Shown here one piece after another: positions 25,877 to 35,327 of a stretch of 64,000 nt of DNA (positions are counted from its first letter, which is position 1; each line of letters starts with the position of its first letter). The notes under the pieces were generated by a model. It saw only the letters and a program-made list of their open reading frames with translations, was not told the DNA's origin and ran no database searches. This DNA is from Alkalibacterium putridalgicola (lineage in GTDB: Bacteria > Bacillota > Bacilli > Lactobacillales > Carnobacteriaceae_A), in NCBI RefSeq assembly GCF_900109825.1, contig NZ_FOBL01000011.1:17072-81071 (forward strand), written 5' to 3'. The translations under genes and the position numbers were made by a program.

Positions 25877-27100
25877 ATGTTCGACACTATGATGAAAAAA
25901 GTCCCGATGACAGGGGAATTCAAAAAAGCGTTGCCTGTGCTGGAAACGATACAGGCTGCCGGCTTTGAAGCATATTATGTGGGCGGAAGCGTCCGGGATG
26001 CGCTCTTAGGCAAAGCGGTCAATGATGTGGATATCGCAACATCTGCTTTCCCTGAAGAAATCAAGCAGCTTTTCAAGAAGACGGTGGATGTAGGTATAGA
26101 GCATGGCACGGTGATGGTTTTACTGGAAGGCGAAAGTTATGAGGTCACAACATTTAGGACCGAATCGACGTATCAAGATTTCAGACGTCCTGATTCGGTC
26201 ACTTTTGTGCGCTCGTTAAAAGAAGATCTGAAGCGCCGTGACTTGACGATCAATGCCTTTGCCATGGACCAGACCGGCGAGATCCAGGACTTTTTCGGCG
26301 GCGAACAGGATCTTGACAACCAGGTGATCCGTGCTGTCGGGAAAGCGGAGGAACGCTTCAATGAAGATGCTCTGCGCATGATGCGTGCCGTTAGATTCGC
26401 CTCACAGCTCGGTTTCAATCTGGAAGCCGACACCTTCTATGCTATCGTGGTCAACGCCCACTTGCTGGAAAACATTGCCGTGGAGCGTATCCGAGTGGAA
26501 TTTGTAAAAATGGCGATGGGCAGGTACCTGAGACAGGGATTCGCAGGCTTTGTGGAGACCCGCCTCTATATGTACTGTCCGGGCCTTTTGCATGCCAAAG
26601 AAGCATTGAGGGATTTTGTGAAAGTGAAAGAGCCGATCCAAAGTGAACGTCAGGTTTGGGCCTTGCTTTTATATCAGCTGGGTATTCAGGAAGAAAAAGA
26701 AGCCCGTGCTTTCTTGAAGCACTGGAAGCTGTCCAATCAGCTGGTCAACGAGAGTGCCGATCTGCATCAACTGCTCTTGTATCGCTTGCATTACAGCCAG
26801 TCCAATGAAACAGTTTACCGTTATACAAAAGAGCTGGCACTGGATGCGGAAACCTGTCTGTATCTGCTCGATCTGCCCTACGATAAAGAAGCCGTCGAGA
26901 CGATCGATGCCCACTTGCCGATCCATTCAAGGAAAGAACTGGACATCAACGGCAAGATCATTATGGAAAAAACCAGTCAGCGCGGTGGGAAATGGCTGGG
27001 GCAGGCCCTGATCGCTGCCGAGCGGGCTGTACTGAAAACGGAGATACCCAACGATACGGAAGCGATCCTGGCGTATCTGAAGCAGAATGACTATATTTAG
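25877..27100 (+). CDS. cca: CCA-adding tRNA nucleotidyltransferase
   Basis: A 407-residue class II nucleotidyltransferase. YYVGGSVRDALLG (about 35-47) and NDVDIATSAFPEEI (DxD, about 51) form the catalytic head; RRDLTINAFAMD and EDALRMMRAVRFASQLGF are the following conserved helices. It adds or repairs the 3' CCA of tRNAs. The start is uncertain: ATG 25877 has no close ribosome site, and later ATGs at 25889 and 25892 are no better. An in-frame TAG at 25850 blocks anything further upstream. It lies in the ypjD-cca-dinG order seen in Bacillus. Confidence 0.93.
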   Translation: MFDTMMKKVPMTGEFKKALPVLETIQAAGFEAYYVGGSVRDALLGKAVNDVDIATSAFPEEIKQLFKKTVDVGIEHGTVMVLLEGESYEVTTFRTESTYQDFRRPDSVTFVRSLKEDLKRRDLTINAFAMDQTGEIQDFFGGEQDLDNQVIRAVGKAEERFNEDALRMMRAVRFASQLGFNLEADTFYAIVVNAHLLENIAVERIRVEFVKMAMGRYLRQGFAGFVETRLYMYCPGLLHAKEALRDFVKVKEPIQSERQVWALLLYQLGIQEEKEARAFLKHWKLSNQLVNESADLHQLLLYRLHYSQSNETVYRYTKELALDAETCLYLLDLPYDKEAVETIDAHLPIHSRKELDINGKIIMEKTSQRGGKWLGQALIAAERAVLKTEIPNDTEAILAYLKQNDYI

Positions 27101-27121
27101 CGGTTCGAGAGGAGGAGACGA

Positions 27122-30010
27122 ATGAAGAAAGACCAGTTATATGCCATCGTGGATATCGAAGCCACGGGTGCCAGCATCGGAAAGAATGAGCGGATGATCC
27201 AGTTTGCCTGTGTGCTGGTCAAAAACGGCGAAGTCATAGAAACGTTTGATTCATTTGTCAATCCTTCCCGAAAAGTCAGCAAGCTCATCCGCGACTTGAC
27301 CGGTATTTCCCTGAAGGATCTGGCTACGGCTCCTTATTTTGAAGACATCGCCCAGCTGATCCACCGGCTTTTAGAAGATACAGTCTTCGTGGCTCACAAT
27401 GTCGGTTTCGACTATGCATTCCTGAATGAGTGCTTTGAACGTATCGGCCTGCCAAAGCTTTCGATCCCGGCCATCGATACCGTCGAGCTGGCCCAGGTCC
27501 TCTTTCCTAAAGAAGACAGCTACCAGCTGAAAGAGCTGACCGCGTCTTTAGGGTATGCGCTGAACAATGCCCACAATGCCTTGTTCGATGCCCAGGCGAC
27601 GGTTTATTTGCTGAACAGGCTGGACGAACGTTTGCGCAGTCTGCCTTTAGTGACGGTCGAGACCCTGGCGCGCTTGTCTGAAGCGACCACGGCAGATACG
27701 TCACTCTTTTTCAGACAGGCTCTGGATGAAATGAAAGACGAGCCGTCTGATCTGGCTGAGTCTCTGGTCATCATCGACGGTCTGGCTTTGAAGAAACCCT
27801 TTTTCGATAACGAACAGGTTAACTATCGCGAAAAACATACATATCCGTATAAAGACGACGACAAACTGACGCAGATGGAAGCGGTGGGCTTGGAGTACCG
27901 TGAAAGTCAGAACCTGATGATGAATACGGTGTTCAATTACTTCAAGCAGGAAAATCCGGACTATGTCCAGTTCATCGAAGCGCCGGCGGGCCTTGGTAAA
28001 ACATTCGGTTATCTGTATCCGAGCCTCTATATTGCTTCACCGGAGGAAAAGATCGTCCTGTCGACCTACACTAAACTGCTGCAGCGCCAGCTGGTCGAAG
28101 ACAGTCTGCCGCAGCTTTTGGATGTGCTGCCTTTTGACAAGGCGGTGGCGCTGATGAAAAGTCCGAGCCACTATGTGTCCTTGTCTGCTTTTTACACGAA
28201 ACTGAAAAATGTGGACGCCGGCGATACAGAAGCGGTGTTCTGCATGAAGCTGCTTGTCTGGCTCACGGAAACGGATGAAGGGGATCTGGAAGAAATCGGT
28301 TTAGGCAAAACCCTGCACCATCCCTTCTGGAATGAAGTCAAAAGTGTGCCGAACGCCAAACTGCAGTTCAAACAGTTTGAAGAGGTGGATTATCTTGCGC
28401 GACGGGAAAAGCGTCTGGAGCAGGCTTCTATTTTAGTGACGAATCATGCCTACCTGTTTTCTGAATGGCAGCGCCAGCCCGACCGGTTCTCAGACACGAA
28501 ATTGCTGCTGGACGAAGCGCATCATGTGCCGGATGTCCTGGATCAGAATGCGACGGTCAAGCTGTCGACAAGGTCCATCACCAATGAACTGAAACGTCTG
28601 GGTTCAAAGGAGAAAGAAGACTCACTTTTGAATGACTGTCAGCTGCTTTTACCATCTGATAGTATGAAAGACTATCAGCTCGATACCCTGCATTCCACTG
28701 TTCAGCTGTTTTCGGAAGAATGGGAACACTGGAGTCGTAAATGGATCGACTGGCTGATCCACGCCGATTCTTATGAAGACCGGATCGTGGAATGGAAAGA
28801 GAAGACCATTCATTATGCCCAGCTGCCGATGGATATCAAGCGGGACACGAAGTTTTTATGCCGAAATCTAGAAGAACTGGTGTATGTGGGACGACAACTG
28901 ACGGACGTTTTAGATACGGCTAAAGGGTCGTCCAGTGAGATATCTAGCGAGACATTTGCTGAGGCAGCCGAAAAGAAACCGGAAATCAGCCTGACTCAAA
29001 AAGAAAAACGGGTATTGTCCAAGATCAAAGTCATCCTGGATCACTTTGAAACGGTGGTGGAACGCTTTAACTATCTGTTCTTAACGGGAAACACGGCCAA
29101 TCAGACGAGTGTCCGGTTCTATTCTAAGAACCCGCTCTCGACGTTGTCCTTTTTCCGTTTTGATCAGGCAGTGAAAGAACAGCTTTTGAACCAGTTCAAT
29201 GCTTCTAAGCATGTGATCCTGACCAGCAGTACCTTGTCAGTCAATGATTCGGTGACTTATCTGCAAAAACAACTGGGGATCGTAAATAAAGAGCTGGCTG
29301 TGTATGCATCGCCTTATCAGTATGACCATCAGGCCAAGCTGTATGTCACGACGGATGTCGATACGCATGTGAATGAAAAAATGAGCGTGTCAGTGACCTT
29401 TATCACAGATCAGATCGAACGGGTACTGAGTCAGACGGACGAAAACTGTCTGGTCCTTTTCCGTTCGCATGACATGATCCAGCGGGTGTATCAGGCGCTC
29501 CAACGCCGCAGTCATCTTAAAGACAAGACGATCCTGGCTCAGAATATTTCCGGGAGCGCGACAAAGATCACGAAGCAGTTCAAAAAAGCGAAACAAAGCG
29601 TGTTGTTAGGCTCAGACAGTTTCTGGGAAGGTGTCGATTTTCCTTTAGATGAATTGAAGATCGTCATCATCACCAAGCTGCCTTTTGATGCTCCTGACAT
29701 GCCGATGGTGAAAAAACGCCATCAGGAACTGCGGGAGCGCGGCGATAACCCCTTTGTGCATGATGTCCTGCCGCGTGCGGTCATCAAGTTCAAGCAGGGA
29801 CTGGGCCGGCTGATCCGCAGTCAGGAAGACAAAGGGGTCTGGATCGTTCTGGATCGCCGAATCGTTGAAGCCAGCTACGCCTCTGTCTTTTTGAATTCCC
29901 TGCCGGGCGATCTGGAAGTCAGAGAACTTCCTTTGAATCAGATCATGGAAGAAGTATCTGCATTTTTCAAGACAGACCAACCGGAGGATGACGCCTTCCT
30001 GAATTCTTGA
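27122..30010 (+). CDS. dinG: DinG-type helicase with N-terminal DnaQ-like exonuclease domain
   Basis: A 962-residue fusion. Residues ~1-175 are a DEDD 3'-5' exonuclease: AIVDIEATGA, VFVAHNVGFDYAFLN, and HNALFDAQATVYLL supplying the last acidic residue. The helicase has Walker A GLGKT (near 290), LLLDEAHH (near 463), GSDSFWEGVDFP and QGLGRLIRSQEDKG (motif VI). The four cysteines of the iron-sulfur domain of enterobacterial DinG are not evident, as in other Firmicute members. It probably degrades 3' ends or acts in repair. GAGGAG precedes the ATG; it lies 21 bp after cca. Confidence 0.92.
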   Translation: MKKDQLYAIVDIEATGASIGKNERMIQFACVLVKNGEVIETFDSFVNPSRKVSKLIRDLTGISLKDLATAPYFEDIAQLIHRLLEDTVFVAHNVGFDYAFLNECFERIGLPKLSIPAIDTVELAQVLFPKEDSYQLKELTASLGYALNNAHNALFDAQATVYLLNRLDERLRSLPLVTVETLARLSEATTADTSLFFRQALDEMKDEPSDLAESLVIIDGLALKKPFFDNEQVNYREKHTYPYKDDDKLTQMEAVGLEYRESQNLMMNTVFNYFKQENPDYVQFIEAPAGLGKTFGYLYPSLYIASPEEKIVLSTYTKLLQRQLVEDSLPQLLDVLPFDKAVALMKSPSHYVSLSAFYTKLKNVDAGDTEAVFCMKLLVWLTETDEGDLEEIGLGKTLHHPFWNEVKSVPNAKLQFKQFEEVDYLARREKRLEQASILVTNHAYLFSEWQRQPDRFSDTKLLLDEAHHVPDVLDQNATVKLSTRSITNELKRLGSKEKEDSLLNDCQLLLPSDSMKDYQLDTLHSTVQLFSEEWEHWSRKWIDWLIHADSYEDRIVEWKEKTIHYAQLPMDIKRDTKFLCRNLEELVYVGRQLTDVLDTAKGSSSEISSETFAEAAEKKPEISLTQKEKRVLSKIKVILDHFETVVERFNYLFLTGNTANQTSVRFYSKNPLSTLSFFRFDQAVKEQLLNQFNASKHVILTSSTLSVNDSVTYLQKQLGIVNKELAVYASPYQYDHQAKLYVTTDVDTHVNEKMSVSVTFITDQIERVLSQTDENCLVLFRSHDMIQRVYQALQRRSHLKDKTILAQNISGSATKITKQFKKAKQSVLLGSDSFWEGVDFPLDELKIVIITKLPFDAPDMPMVKKRHQELRERGDNPFVHDVLPRAVIKFKQGLGRLIRSQEDKGVWIVLDRRIVEASYASVFLNSLPGDLEVRELPLNQIMEEVSAFFKTDQPEDDAFLNS

Positions 30011-30087
30011 AAAGCCTTATTTATTTATCGGGGTCAATTTGATATACTGAGAGAGTTGATTAGGAAAGAATAAAAGAGGAGAACAAA

Positions 30088-30561
30088 GTGAAGAAAGTTA
30101 TTATAGGACTTGTCCTGACACTCAGCGTAGTCATCGTCGGAGCTATTTACCTTTATCAGAGCGCCCATGCACCGTATGCTCAGGCTGAAGATGAAACGAT
30201 CACTTTTTTAGCTGAACGGACAGATCTAGACCAGGTCGAAGACTTTTACTGGTATAATGGTGAAGTCACGACGTTTACTGTGAGAGGGTTCAATGAAGCA
30301 GAGGAAGAAAAGCTCTATATGGTCCAACCCGAAGGCGGAGCGATCGTGACCTTCGATGCTGCTGAAATCGTTACGGAACAGGAAGCGCGACGCGTGACAA
30401 GAGAGGCAAGAGAGCCCAAACGCATTCTGAATGCGAAAGTCGGTTTGATGAATGACACGCCCATCTGGGAAGTCACGTATAAAAATGAAAATGATCGGCT
30501 GGGCTACTACATCATCCACCTAAAGACAGGTGAATGGTTGCGGACCATCGATAATATATAA
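30088..30561 (+). CDS. ypmB: TseB/YpmB-like membrane-anchored DUF5590 protein
   Basis: A 157-residue protein with one N-terminal membrane helix (about 4-24) and two small extracytoplasmic domains of the YpmB (PepSY-like/DUF5590) type. In Bacillus YpmB (TseB) modulates the elongation-type penicillin-binding protein PBP2A; the pbpA homologue in this window is at 54484. The GTG start has GAGGAG 8 nt upstream. The dinG-ypmB-asnS order matches Bacillus, where aspB lies between ypmB and asnS; aspB is absent here. Confidence 0.85.
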   Translation: MKKVIIGLVLTLSVVIVGAIYLYQSAHAPYAQAEDETITFLAERTDLDQVEDFYWYNGEVTTFTVRGFNEAEEEKLYMVQPEGGAIVTFDAAEIVTEQEARRVTREAREPKRILNAKVGLMNDTPIWEVTYKNENDRLGYYIIHLKTGEWLRTIDNI

Positions 30562-30592
30562 TTGAAATTATTTAGGTGAAGGAGACTGCACA

Positions 30593-31888
30593 GTGAAGAA
30601 GATACAGATCATAGATTCAAAAAACCATGTTGGTGAAAAAGTTAAGATCGGAGCCTGGATCGCCAATAAACGTTCAAGCGGAAAGATCGCATTTTTAAGC
30701 CTACGAGACGGTTCGGCATTTTTCCAGGGCGTCGTTGTTAAAAGTGAGGTAGACGAGCGTGTCTTTGAACAGGCGAAAAGTCTGACACAGGAAAGTTCTG
30801 TCTGGGTCATCGGGACTATTTCAGAAGATGCCCGCTCAAAATTCGGATATGAAATACATATCGAAGACATTGACGTCATCAGTGAAGCGGTCGACTATCC
30901 AATCACACCCAAAGAACACGGCACAGAATTCCTGATGGACAACCGTCACTTATGGCTGCGTTCATCAAAACAGCATGCCATCATGCATGTCAGAAACGAG
31001 ATCATTCGTGCGACTTACGAATTCTACAACAAGGAAGGCTTTGTTAAAATCGATCCGCCTATCTTGACGGGTAATGCGGCTGAAAACACGACGGAACTTT
31101 TCCAGACAAAATACTTTGACCGTGATGCCTTCTTATCACAAAGTGGTCAGCTGTATATGGAAGCAGCAGCGATGGCTTTAGGACGCGTCTTTTCATTCGG
31201 ACCGACGTTCAGAGCGGAAAAATCTAAAACCCGTCGTCACTTGATCGAATTCTGGATGATGGAACCTGAAATGGCCTTTATGGATCATGATGATTCCCTT
31301 GAAGTTCAGGAAAAATACGTGGCGTATCTGGTACAAAGCGTACTGGATAACTGTGATCACGACCTGGATATTTTAGAACGTGACAAAGAACTATTGAAAA
31401 AATACACGGAACTGCCTTACCCGCGTGTGTCTTACGACGAAGCGGTAGAACTGCTGCAGAAAAATGACTTTGACGTGACCTGGGGCGAAGACTTCGGTTC
31501 ACCGGAAGAGACCTTTATCGCTGAGCAGTACGACAAGCCTGTCTTCATCGTGAACTATCCAAAAGCGATCAAACCGTTCTACATGAAGAGACATCCGGAA
31601 CGTGACGATGTCGTCTTATGTGCCGACATGATCGCACCTGAAGGTTATGGCGAAATCATCGGCGGGTCTCAGCGTGAAGATGACTACGAGATCCTGCGTC
31701 AGGAAATCGTCGACTTCGGCTTGAACGTGGATGATTACGAATGGTATCTCGATCTGCGTAGATACGGAAGCGTGCCTCACTCAGGCTTCGGTTTAGGCCT
31801 GGAGCGTATGGTGACATGGATCAGCGGAACCGAACATATCCGTGAAGCGATCCCGTTCCCACGTCTACTGAATCGTATTTACCCATAG
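30593..31888 (+). CDS. asnS: Asparaginyl-tRNA synthetase
   Basis: A 431-residue class IIb synthetase. The OB-fold anticodon domain (about 1-110; [20 protein letters not shown]) is followed by the catalytic core. Motif 2 is [20 protein letters not shown] (about 203-222) and motif 3 is [13 protein letters not shown] (near 402). The specificity region fits AsnRS rather than AspRS. It charges tRNA-Asn in the cytoplasm. The GTG start has AAGGAG 9 nt upstream. No T-box consensus is visible upstream, so it probably relies on the ypmB transcript. Confidence 0.95.
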   Translation: MKKIQIIDSKNHVGEKVKIGAWIANKRSSGKIAFLSLRDGSAFFQGVVVKSEVDERVFEQAKSLTQESSVWVIGTISEDARSKFGYEIHIEDIDVISEAVDYPITPKEHGTEFLMDNRHLWLRSSKQHAIMHVRNEIIRATYEFYNKEGFVKIDPPILTGNAAENTTELFQTKYFDRDAFLSQSGQLYMEAAAMALGRVFSFGPTFRAEKSKTRRHLIEFWMMEPEMAFMDHDDSLEVQEKYVAYLVQSVLDNCDHDLDILERDKELLKKYTELPYPRVSYDEAVELLQKNDFDVTWGEDFGSPEETFIAEQYDKPVFIVNYPKAIKPFYMKRHPERDDVVLCADMIAPEGYGEIIGGSQREDDYEILRQEIVDFGLNVDDYEWYLDLRRYGSVPHSGFGLGLERMVTWISGTEHIREAIPFPRLLNRIYP

Positions 31889-31921
31889 AACGACTAACTA
31901 CACCACTGTGAAATAAGGATT

Positions 31922-31946
31922 GGGACTGGCTTCCAGTCCTTTTTTC
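31922..31946 (+). terminator. Rho-independent terminator after asnS
   Basis: GGACTGG (31923-31929) pairs with CCAGTCC (31933-31939) around CTT, followed by seven T. Confidence 0.85.
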
Positions 31947-31994
31947 ATAGTATCTGAAATGAAATACTCTGCTTTCTTATGAAAATTGAGAAAT

Positions 31995-32478
31995 GGAGGA
32001 GTATAAAGGGAAGATAGCTGCCCTTCATGATGAAAAGTGACGTGTGGAGGGTAGAAAAGTGAGGGATATGTGCCTTTCACTGAAACGGTTGATGTGCGAA
32101 GGTCATAAAAAAGTGATATATGTGCCTTTCATTGAAGCAGTTGACGTGTGAAGGGCACAAAAGAACAATATATCTGCCCTTCAGAAGTACATTCGATGCG
32201 CGAAGGGCACAAAAACATGACTTATGTGACCTTTAGGAGTGACACTTACGCCTGAACGTCACATAAACACGATATATCTACCCTTTATGAAAGAAGCGGC
32301 AAGACGAAGGGCAGAAAAGTCCCGGATAAGTGCCCTTTACACCGAAATTTAAGACACGAAGGGCAGAAAAGTGACTGTTATCTGCCCTTCGTGAGGATCA
32401 GACATTTGTAAAGGGCACAAAACTACACTATTTGTGCCTTTCGACATTGAATCGACCATCTGAAGGGCACAAAAAGTT
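31995..32478. repeat. Ten-unit exact 52-bp hairpin repeat array (family A)
   Basis: Units start at 31995, 32047, 32099, 32151, 32203, 32255, 32307, 32359, 32411 and 32463 (last partial); every step is 52 bp. Positions 1-11 of a unit read AAGGGCACAAA or AAGGGCAGAAA. Positions 21-32 read TATCTGCCCTTC or TTTGTGCCTTTC, the inverse complement, giving a hairpin of about 31 nt with a 9-nt loop. The 21-nt remainder varies, often ending in TGCG/CACG/CCTG before the next unit. The array fills the asnS-dnaD gap and contains no plausible gene. Confidence 0.9.
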
Positions 32479-32564
32479 ATTATTAACGACGAAAAGACGA
32501 GAAGGTGAGCAATCGCTCAGCGATTGCTTCCTCATTCCATGCAAGGATCTGAAGGAGAATAAAA

Positions 32565-33281
32565 ATGAACAAGAATCCGCTGTTTGATTGGATAAGTGCA
32601 GGGACAACGGCTGTTCCCAACTATTTACTGAAGTATTACACAAAAATCGGCCTGAACAATGACGATCTGGTCACTCTTCTTCAATTACTCTCGCTGGTGG
32701 GAAACGGCCAGCGCTTTCCAGACAGTCAGCTTTTAGCCGACAGGTTGAACGTTTCACGTGAAGAGGCGTTTAAGGCTATCCATCAGCTGATGAACAAAAA
32801 AGTACTGACGATCGAGACTCGGGCAGACGAAGAAGGCAAAACGGTGGATGAATTTTCCTTCGATCTGCTTTATGAAAAACTGTCTGCGCTGCTGCTTCAG
32901 TCGATAAAGGAAGAGGAGTCAGAAAAAGAAGTCCTGGCTTCCAAAAATCTTTATCAGCTGTTCGAGCAGGAATTCGGACGCAGCTTGTCGGCCATGGAGA
33001 TCCAGACGTTGAACATGTGGATCGAAGAGGATCATTACCGACCGGAACTGATCGAGATGGCGCTGCGTGAAGCGGTGCTGAACCAGGTCTACAGTCTGAA
33101 ATATATCGACCGGATCCTTCTAAGCTGGGAAAAGAAAAATATCCGGACAAAAGAGCAAGTGGAAAAGGAATCCAAACGTTTCAGACAGAGTCAATCTAAT
33201 GATGAGACGAAAGAGAAATCCGATCCGGACGAGAAACCCGTGCCGATGTATAACTGGCTGAAAGACAAATTTGATAATTAA
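32565..33281 (+). CDS. dnaD: DNA replication initiation protein DnaD
   Basis: A 238-residue protein: an N-terminal winged-helix domain (about 10-110; LVTLLQLLSLVGNGQRFPDS, then QLLADRLNVSREEAFKAI) and a C-terminal DnaB_2 domain (about 140-215; FEQEFGRSLSAMEIQTLNMW and YSLKYIDRILLSWEKKNI, the YxxxIL DNA-binding signature region). It helps load the replicative helicase during initiation and restart. GAAGGAGAA precedes the ATG. It is followed 24 bp later by nth, the conserved dnaD-nth pair. Confidence 0.93.
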   Translation: MNKNPLFDWISAGTTAVPNYLLKYYTKIGLNNDDLVTLLQLLSLVGNGQRFPDSQLLADRLNVSREEAFKAIHQLMNKKVLTIETRADEEGKTVDEFSFDLLYEKLSALLLQSIKEEESEKEVLASKNLYQLFEQEFGRSLSAMEIQTLNMWIEEDHYRPELIEMALREAVLNQVYSLKYIDRILLSWEKKNIRTKEQVEKESKRFRQSQSNDETKEKSDPDEKPVPMYNWLKDKFDN

Positions 33282-33304
33282 TAAGAAATAGAGGAGAAAT
33301 CAGT

Positions 33305-33973
33305 TTGGCAAAGTCACCGAAATTACTGTCATCAAGAGAAACCACAGAATTGATCGAAGCGATGGGCGAGCTGTTTCCCGAAGCGAAAGCAGAACTGACG
33401 CATAAAAATGCGTTCGAGCTACTGATCGCTGTGATCTTAAGCGCCCAGACGACCGATGTCGGGGTGAATAAAGCGACACCGCAGCTGTTTGCAGCATATC
33501 CGACCCCAGAGGCCATGATGAACGCCGACGTGGAAGATATCATGGAGAAGATCAAAACGATCGGTCTCTACAGGAACAAGGCGAAATTCCTGAAAAAGTG
33601 TGCCACCCAGCTTGTCGAAGAGTTTGACGGAGAAGTCCCAAGTACACACAAAGAACTGCAGAGCCTGGCTGGCGTTGGCAGAAAAACGGCGAATGTCGTG
33701 ATGAGTGTGGCTTTTGACGAGCCGGCCATCGCAGTCGACACGCATGTGGAACGTATCAGCAAAAAATTCAATATCGCTGACCCTAAGGCCACAGTGGTTC
33801 AAGTCGAGAAGACACTGATGGAGAAGCTGCCCAAAGACTTATGGAGTATCGCCCATCACCGGCTGATATTCTTCGGCCGCTATCAGTGCCCGGCCCGCGC
33901 CCATGATCATGACCAGTGCGTGCAGAAAGTCACCGAGATCATCGAAAAGAATAGACAAGCAGCCAAAAAGTGA
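33305..33973 (+). CDS. nth: Endonuclease III-like DNA glycosylase/AP lyase without an intact iron-sulfur motif
   Basis: A 222-residue HhH-GPD protein. The helix-hairpin-helix LQSLAGVGRKTANVVMSVAF carries the catalytic Lys, and AIAVDTHVERIS the catalytic Asp, so base excision of oxidised pyrimidines and AP lyase activity are likely. Near the C-terminus, where EndoIII has C-x6-C-x2-C-x5-C, this protein has only Cys195 and Cys205 (CPARAHDHDQC), so a 4Fe-4S cluster cannot form in the usual way. Translation starts at TTG with GAGGAG upstream. It lies in the dnaD operon. Confidence 0.92.
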   Translation: MAKSPKLLSSRETTELIEAMGELFPEAKAELTHKNAFELLIAVILSAQTTDVGVNKATPQLFAAYPTPEAMMNADVEDIMEKIKTIGLYRNKAKFLKKCATQLVEEFDGEVPSTHKELQSLAGVGRKTANVVMSVAFDEPAIAVDTHVERISKKFNIADPKATVVQVEKTLMEKLPKDLWSIAHHRLIFFGRYQCPARAHDHDQCVQKVTEIIEKNRQAAKK

Positions 33974-33990
33974 AATTGGTGTCTGTAACG

Positions 33991-34020
33991 TTTTCATAAT
34001 TTTTGCATATACGTTATAAT
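33991..34020 (+). promoter_or_regulatory. Promoter of the aminotransferase-ytxH pair
   Basis: TTTTCA (33991-33996), an 18-bp spacer and a perfect TATAAT (34015-34020), 38 bp before the ATG. Confidence 0.6.
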
Positions 34021-34058
34021 TATAGATATTAAGTTTATAGTTATGAAGGGAGCACCAT

Positions 34059-35315
34059 ATGAGTCAGAAAGAAACGCGTTTAGATATAGTGAGAGCTCAA
34101 TACGCGCTCTATAAGGAACGGCCGATGGATCTCACCATCGCCAGAGGCATTCCTTCAAAGAAACAGCTAAAATTGTCTGAAGGTTTAGTCAATGATGTCA
34201 AAATCGATGACTGGCTGAGTGAAGACGAAATAGATATCCGCAACTATGGCGGTCTGTATGGGATCAAGGAAGCCAGAGAGCTGTTCGGGTCACTGTTAAA
34301 TACGACCGTGGAAGAGACCTTTGTCGGCGGTAATTCCAGTTTGCAGCTGATGTTCGCCGTTTTGAGTCATCATATGTATACAAAAGAAAAAGCTTGGAAT
34401 AAAGATAAGGACAAGCCGATAAAATTCATCTGTCCGAGCCCGGGCTATGACCGTCACTGGTTCATGCTGGAACACTTGGGCATCGAAATGATTCCGGTCG
34501 AGCTGACAGGGAACGGACCTGATATGGAAGTGGTTGAAAAACTGGTATCTCAGGATGCTTCGATCAAAGGGATGTTCGTCGTACCAAAATACAACAATCC
34601 AACGGGCGAATCCGTTTCAGATGACGTGGTCGACAGACTGGCCACCATGCATACCGCTGCAGAGGATTTCGTGATACTCTGGGACAATGCCTATGTGGTC
34701 CATCATTTGCGAGATGAAAAAGTGGAAGTCAAAGACATCTTTGCAGCAAGCAAAACTGCCGGCAATCCTGACCGTGTCATTCAGTTCGTATCCACATCTA
34801 AAATGACGCTGCCCGGAGCTGGTGTAGCCGCAATGGGTGCTTCAGTAGATAATCTGCAGGAAATGGCCAGTCACTTCGGTAAGCAGCTGATCAGTTTTGA
34901 TAAGATCAATCAGAAACGGCACGTGGCTTTTCTGAAAGACAGAGAAACCATCGAGGCGCATATGGAAAAACATGCCGAGATCCTGGCACCGAAATTCGAC
35001 TGGATCGAAGCGATCTTGTCTGCTTACTTCCACGGAGACCGTGAATCCTTTGTGACCTGGACCTCTCCCAAAGGCGGCTATTTCGTTCACCTGACGACGG
35101 ACGAAGGCTGTGCCTCAAAGATCGTAGAAAAAATGACGGCGATCGGTATTTCGCTGACCCCGGCGAATGCGGCCTATCCGTATGGCATCAACCCGCTGAA
35201 CAACAGTATCCGGCTGGCTCCGAGTTTTGCCACGCTGGACCATCTGGAGATCGCTATGGAAGCTCTGTGTGTCTGTATAGAGTTGGTTACACTGGAAAAA
35301 TATGAAAGTTTATAA
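34059..35315 (+). CDS. PLP-dependent aminotransferase, type Ic aspartate aminotransferase-like
   Basis: A 418-residue fold-type I aminotransferase. RPMDLTIARGIPSKKQL, YGGLYGIKEARELFG, VPKYNNPTGES, WDNAYVVHH and STSKMTLPGAGVAAMG (containing the PLP Lys) fit the PF12897 subgroup (aspartate aminotransferase Ic) rather than classic AspB. It probably interconverts aspartate and oxaloacetate with glutamate and 2-oxoglutarate. Substrate range is inferred from family. It lies after nth, while the aspB gene usual between ypmB and asnS is missing, so this enzyme may fill that role. AAGGGAG precedes the ATG. Confidence 0.85.
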   Translation: MSQKETRLDIVRAQYALYKERPMDLTIARGIPSKKQLKLSEGLVNDVKIDDWLSEDEIDIRNYGGLYGIKEARELFGSLLNTTVEETFVGGNSSLQLMFAVLSHHMYTKEKAWNKDKDKPIKFICPSPGYDRHWFMLEHLGIEMIPVELTGNGPDMEVVEKLVSQDASIKGMFVVPKYNNPTGESVSDDVVDRLATMHTAAEDFVILWDNAYVVHHLRDEKVEVKDIFAASKTAGNPDRVIQFVSTSKMTLPGAGVAAMGASVDNLQEMASHFGKQLISFDKINQKRHVAFLKDRETIEAHMEKHAEILAPKFDWIEAILSAYFHGDRESFVTWTSPKGGYFVHLTTDEGCASKIVEKMTAIGISLTPANAAYPYGINPLNNSIRLAPSFATLDHLEIAMEALCVCIELVTLEKYESL

Positions 35316-35327
35316 GGAGGAGTTAAC

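Noticed and set aside
30562..30592. T-box leader for asnS
   Set aside because: The gap is only 31 bp and holds just the ribosome site; no T-box sequence is seen.
30088..31888. A missing aspB between ypmB and asnS as a local deletion scar
   Set aside because: ypmB and asnS are only 31 bp apart with a clean ribosome site, so no remnant supports a recent loss.
31995..32478. Possible CRISPR array
   Set aside because: Repeats are only partly conserved, the 52-bp unit is one hairpin plus a short diverged spacer, the arms vary inside the array, and no cas gene lies in the window.
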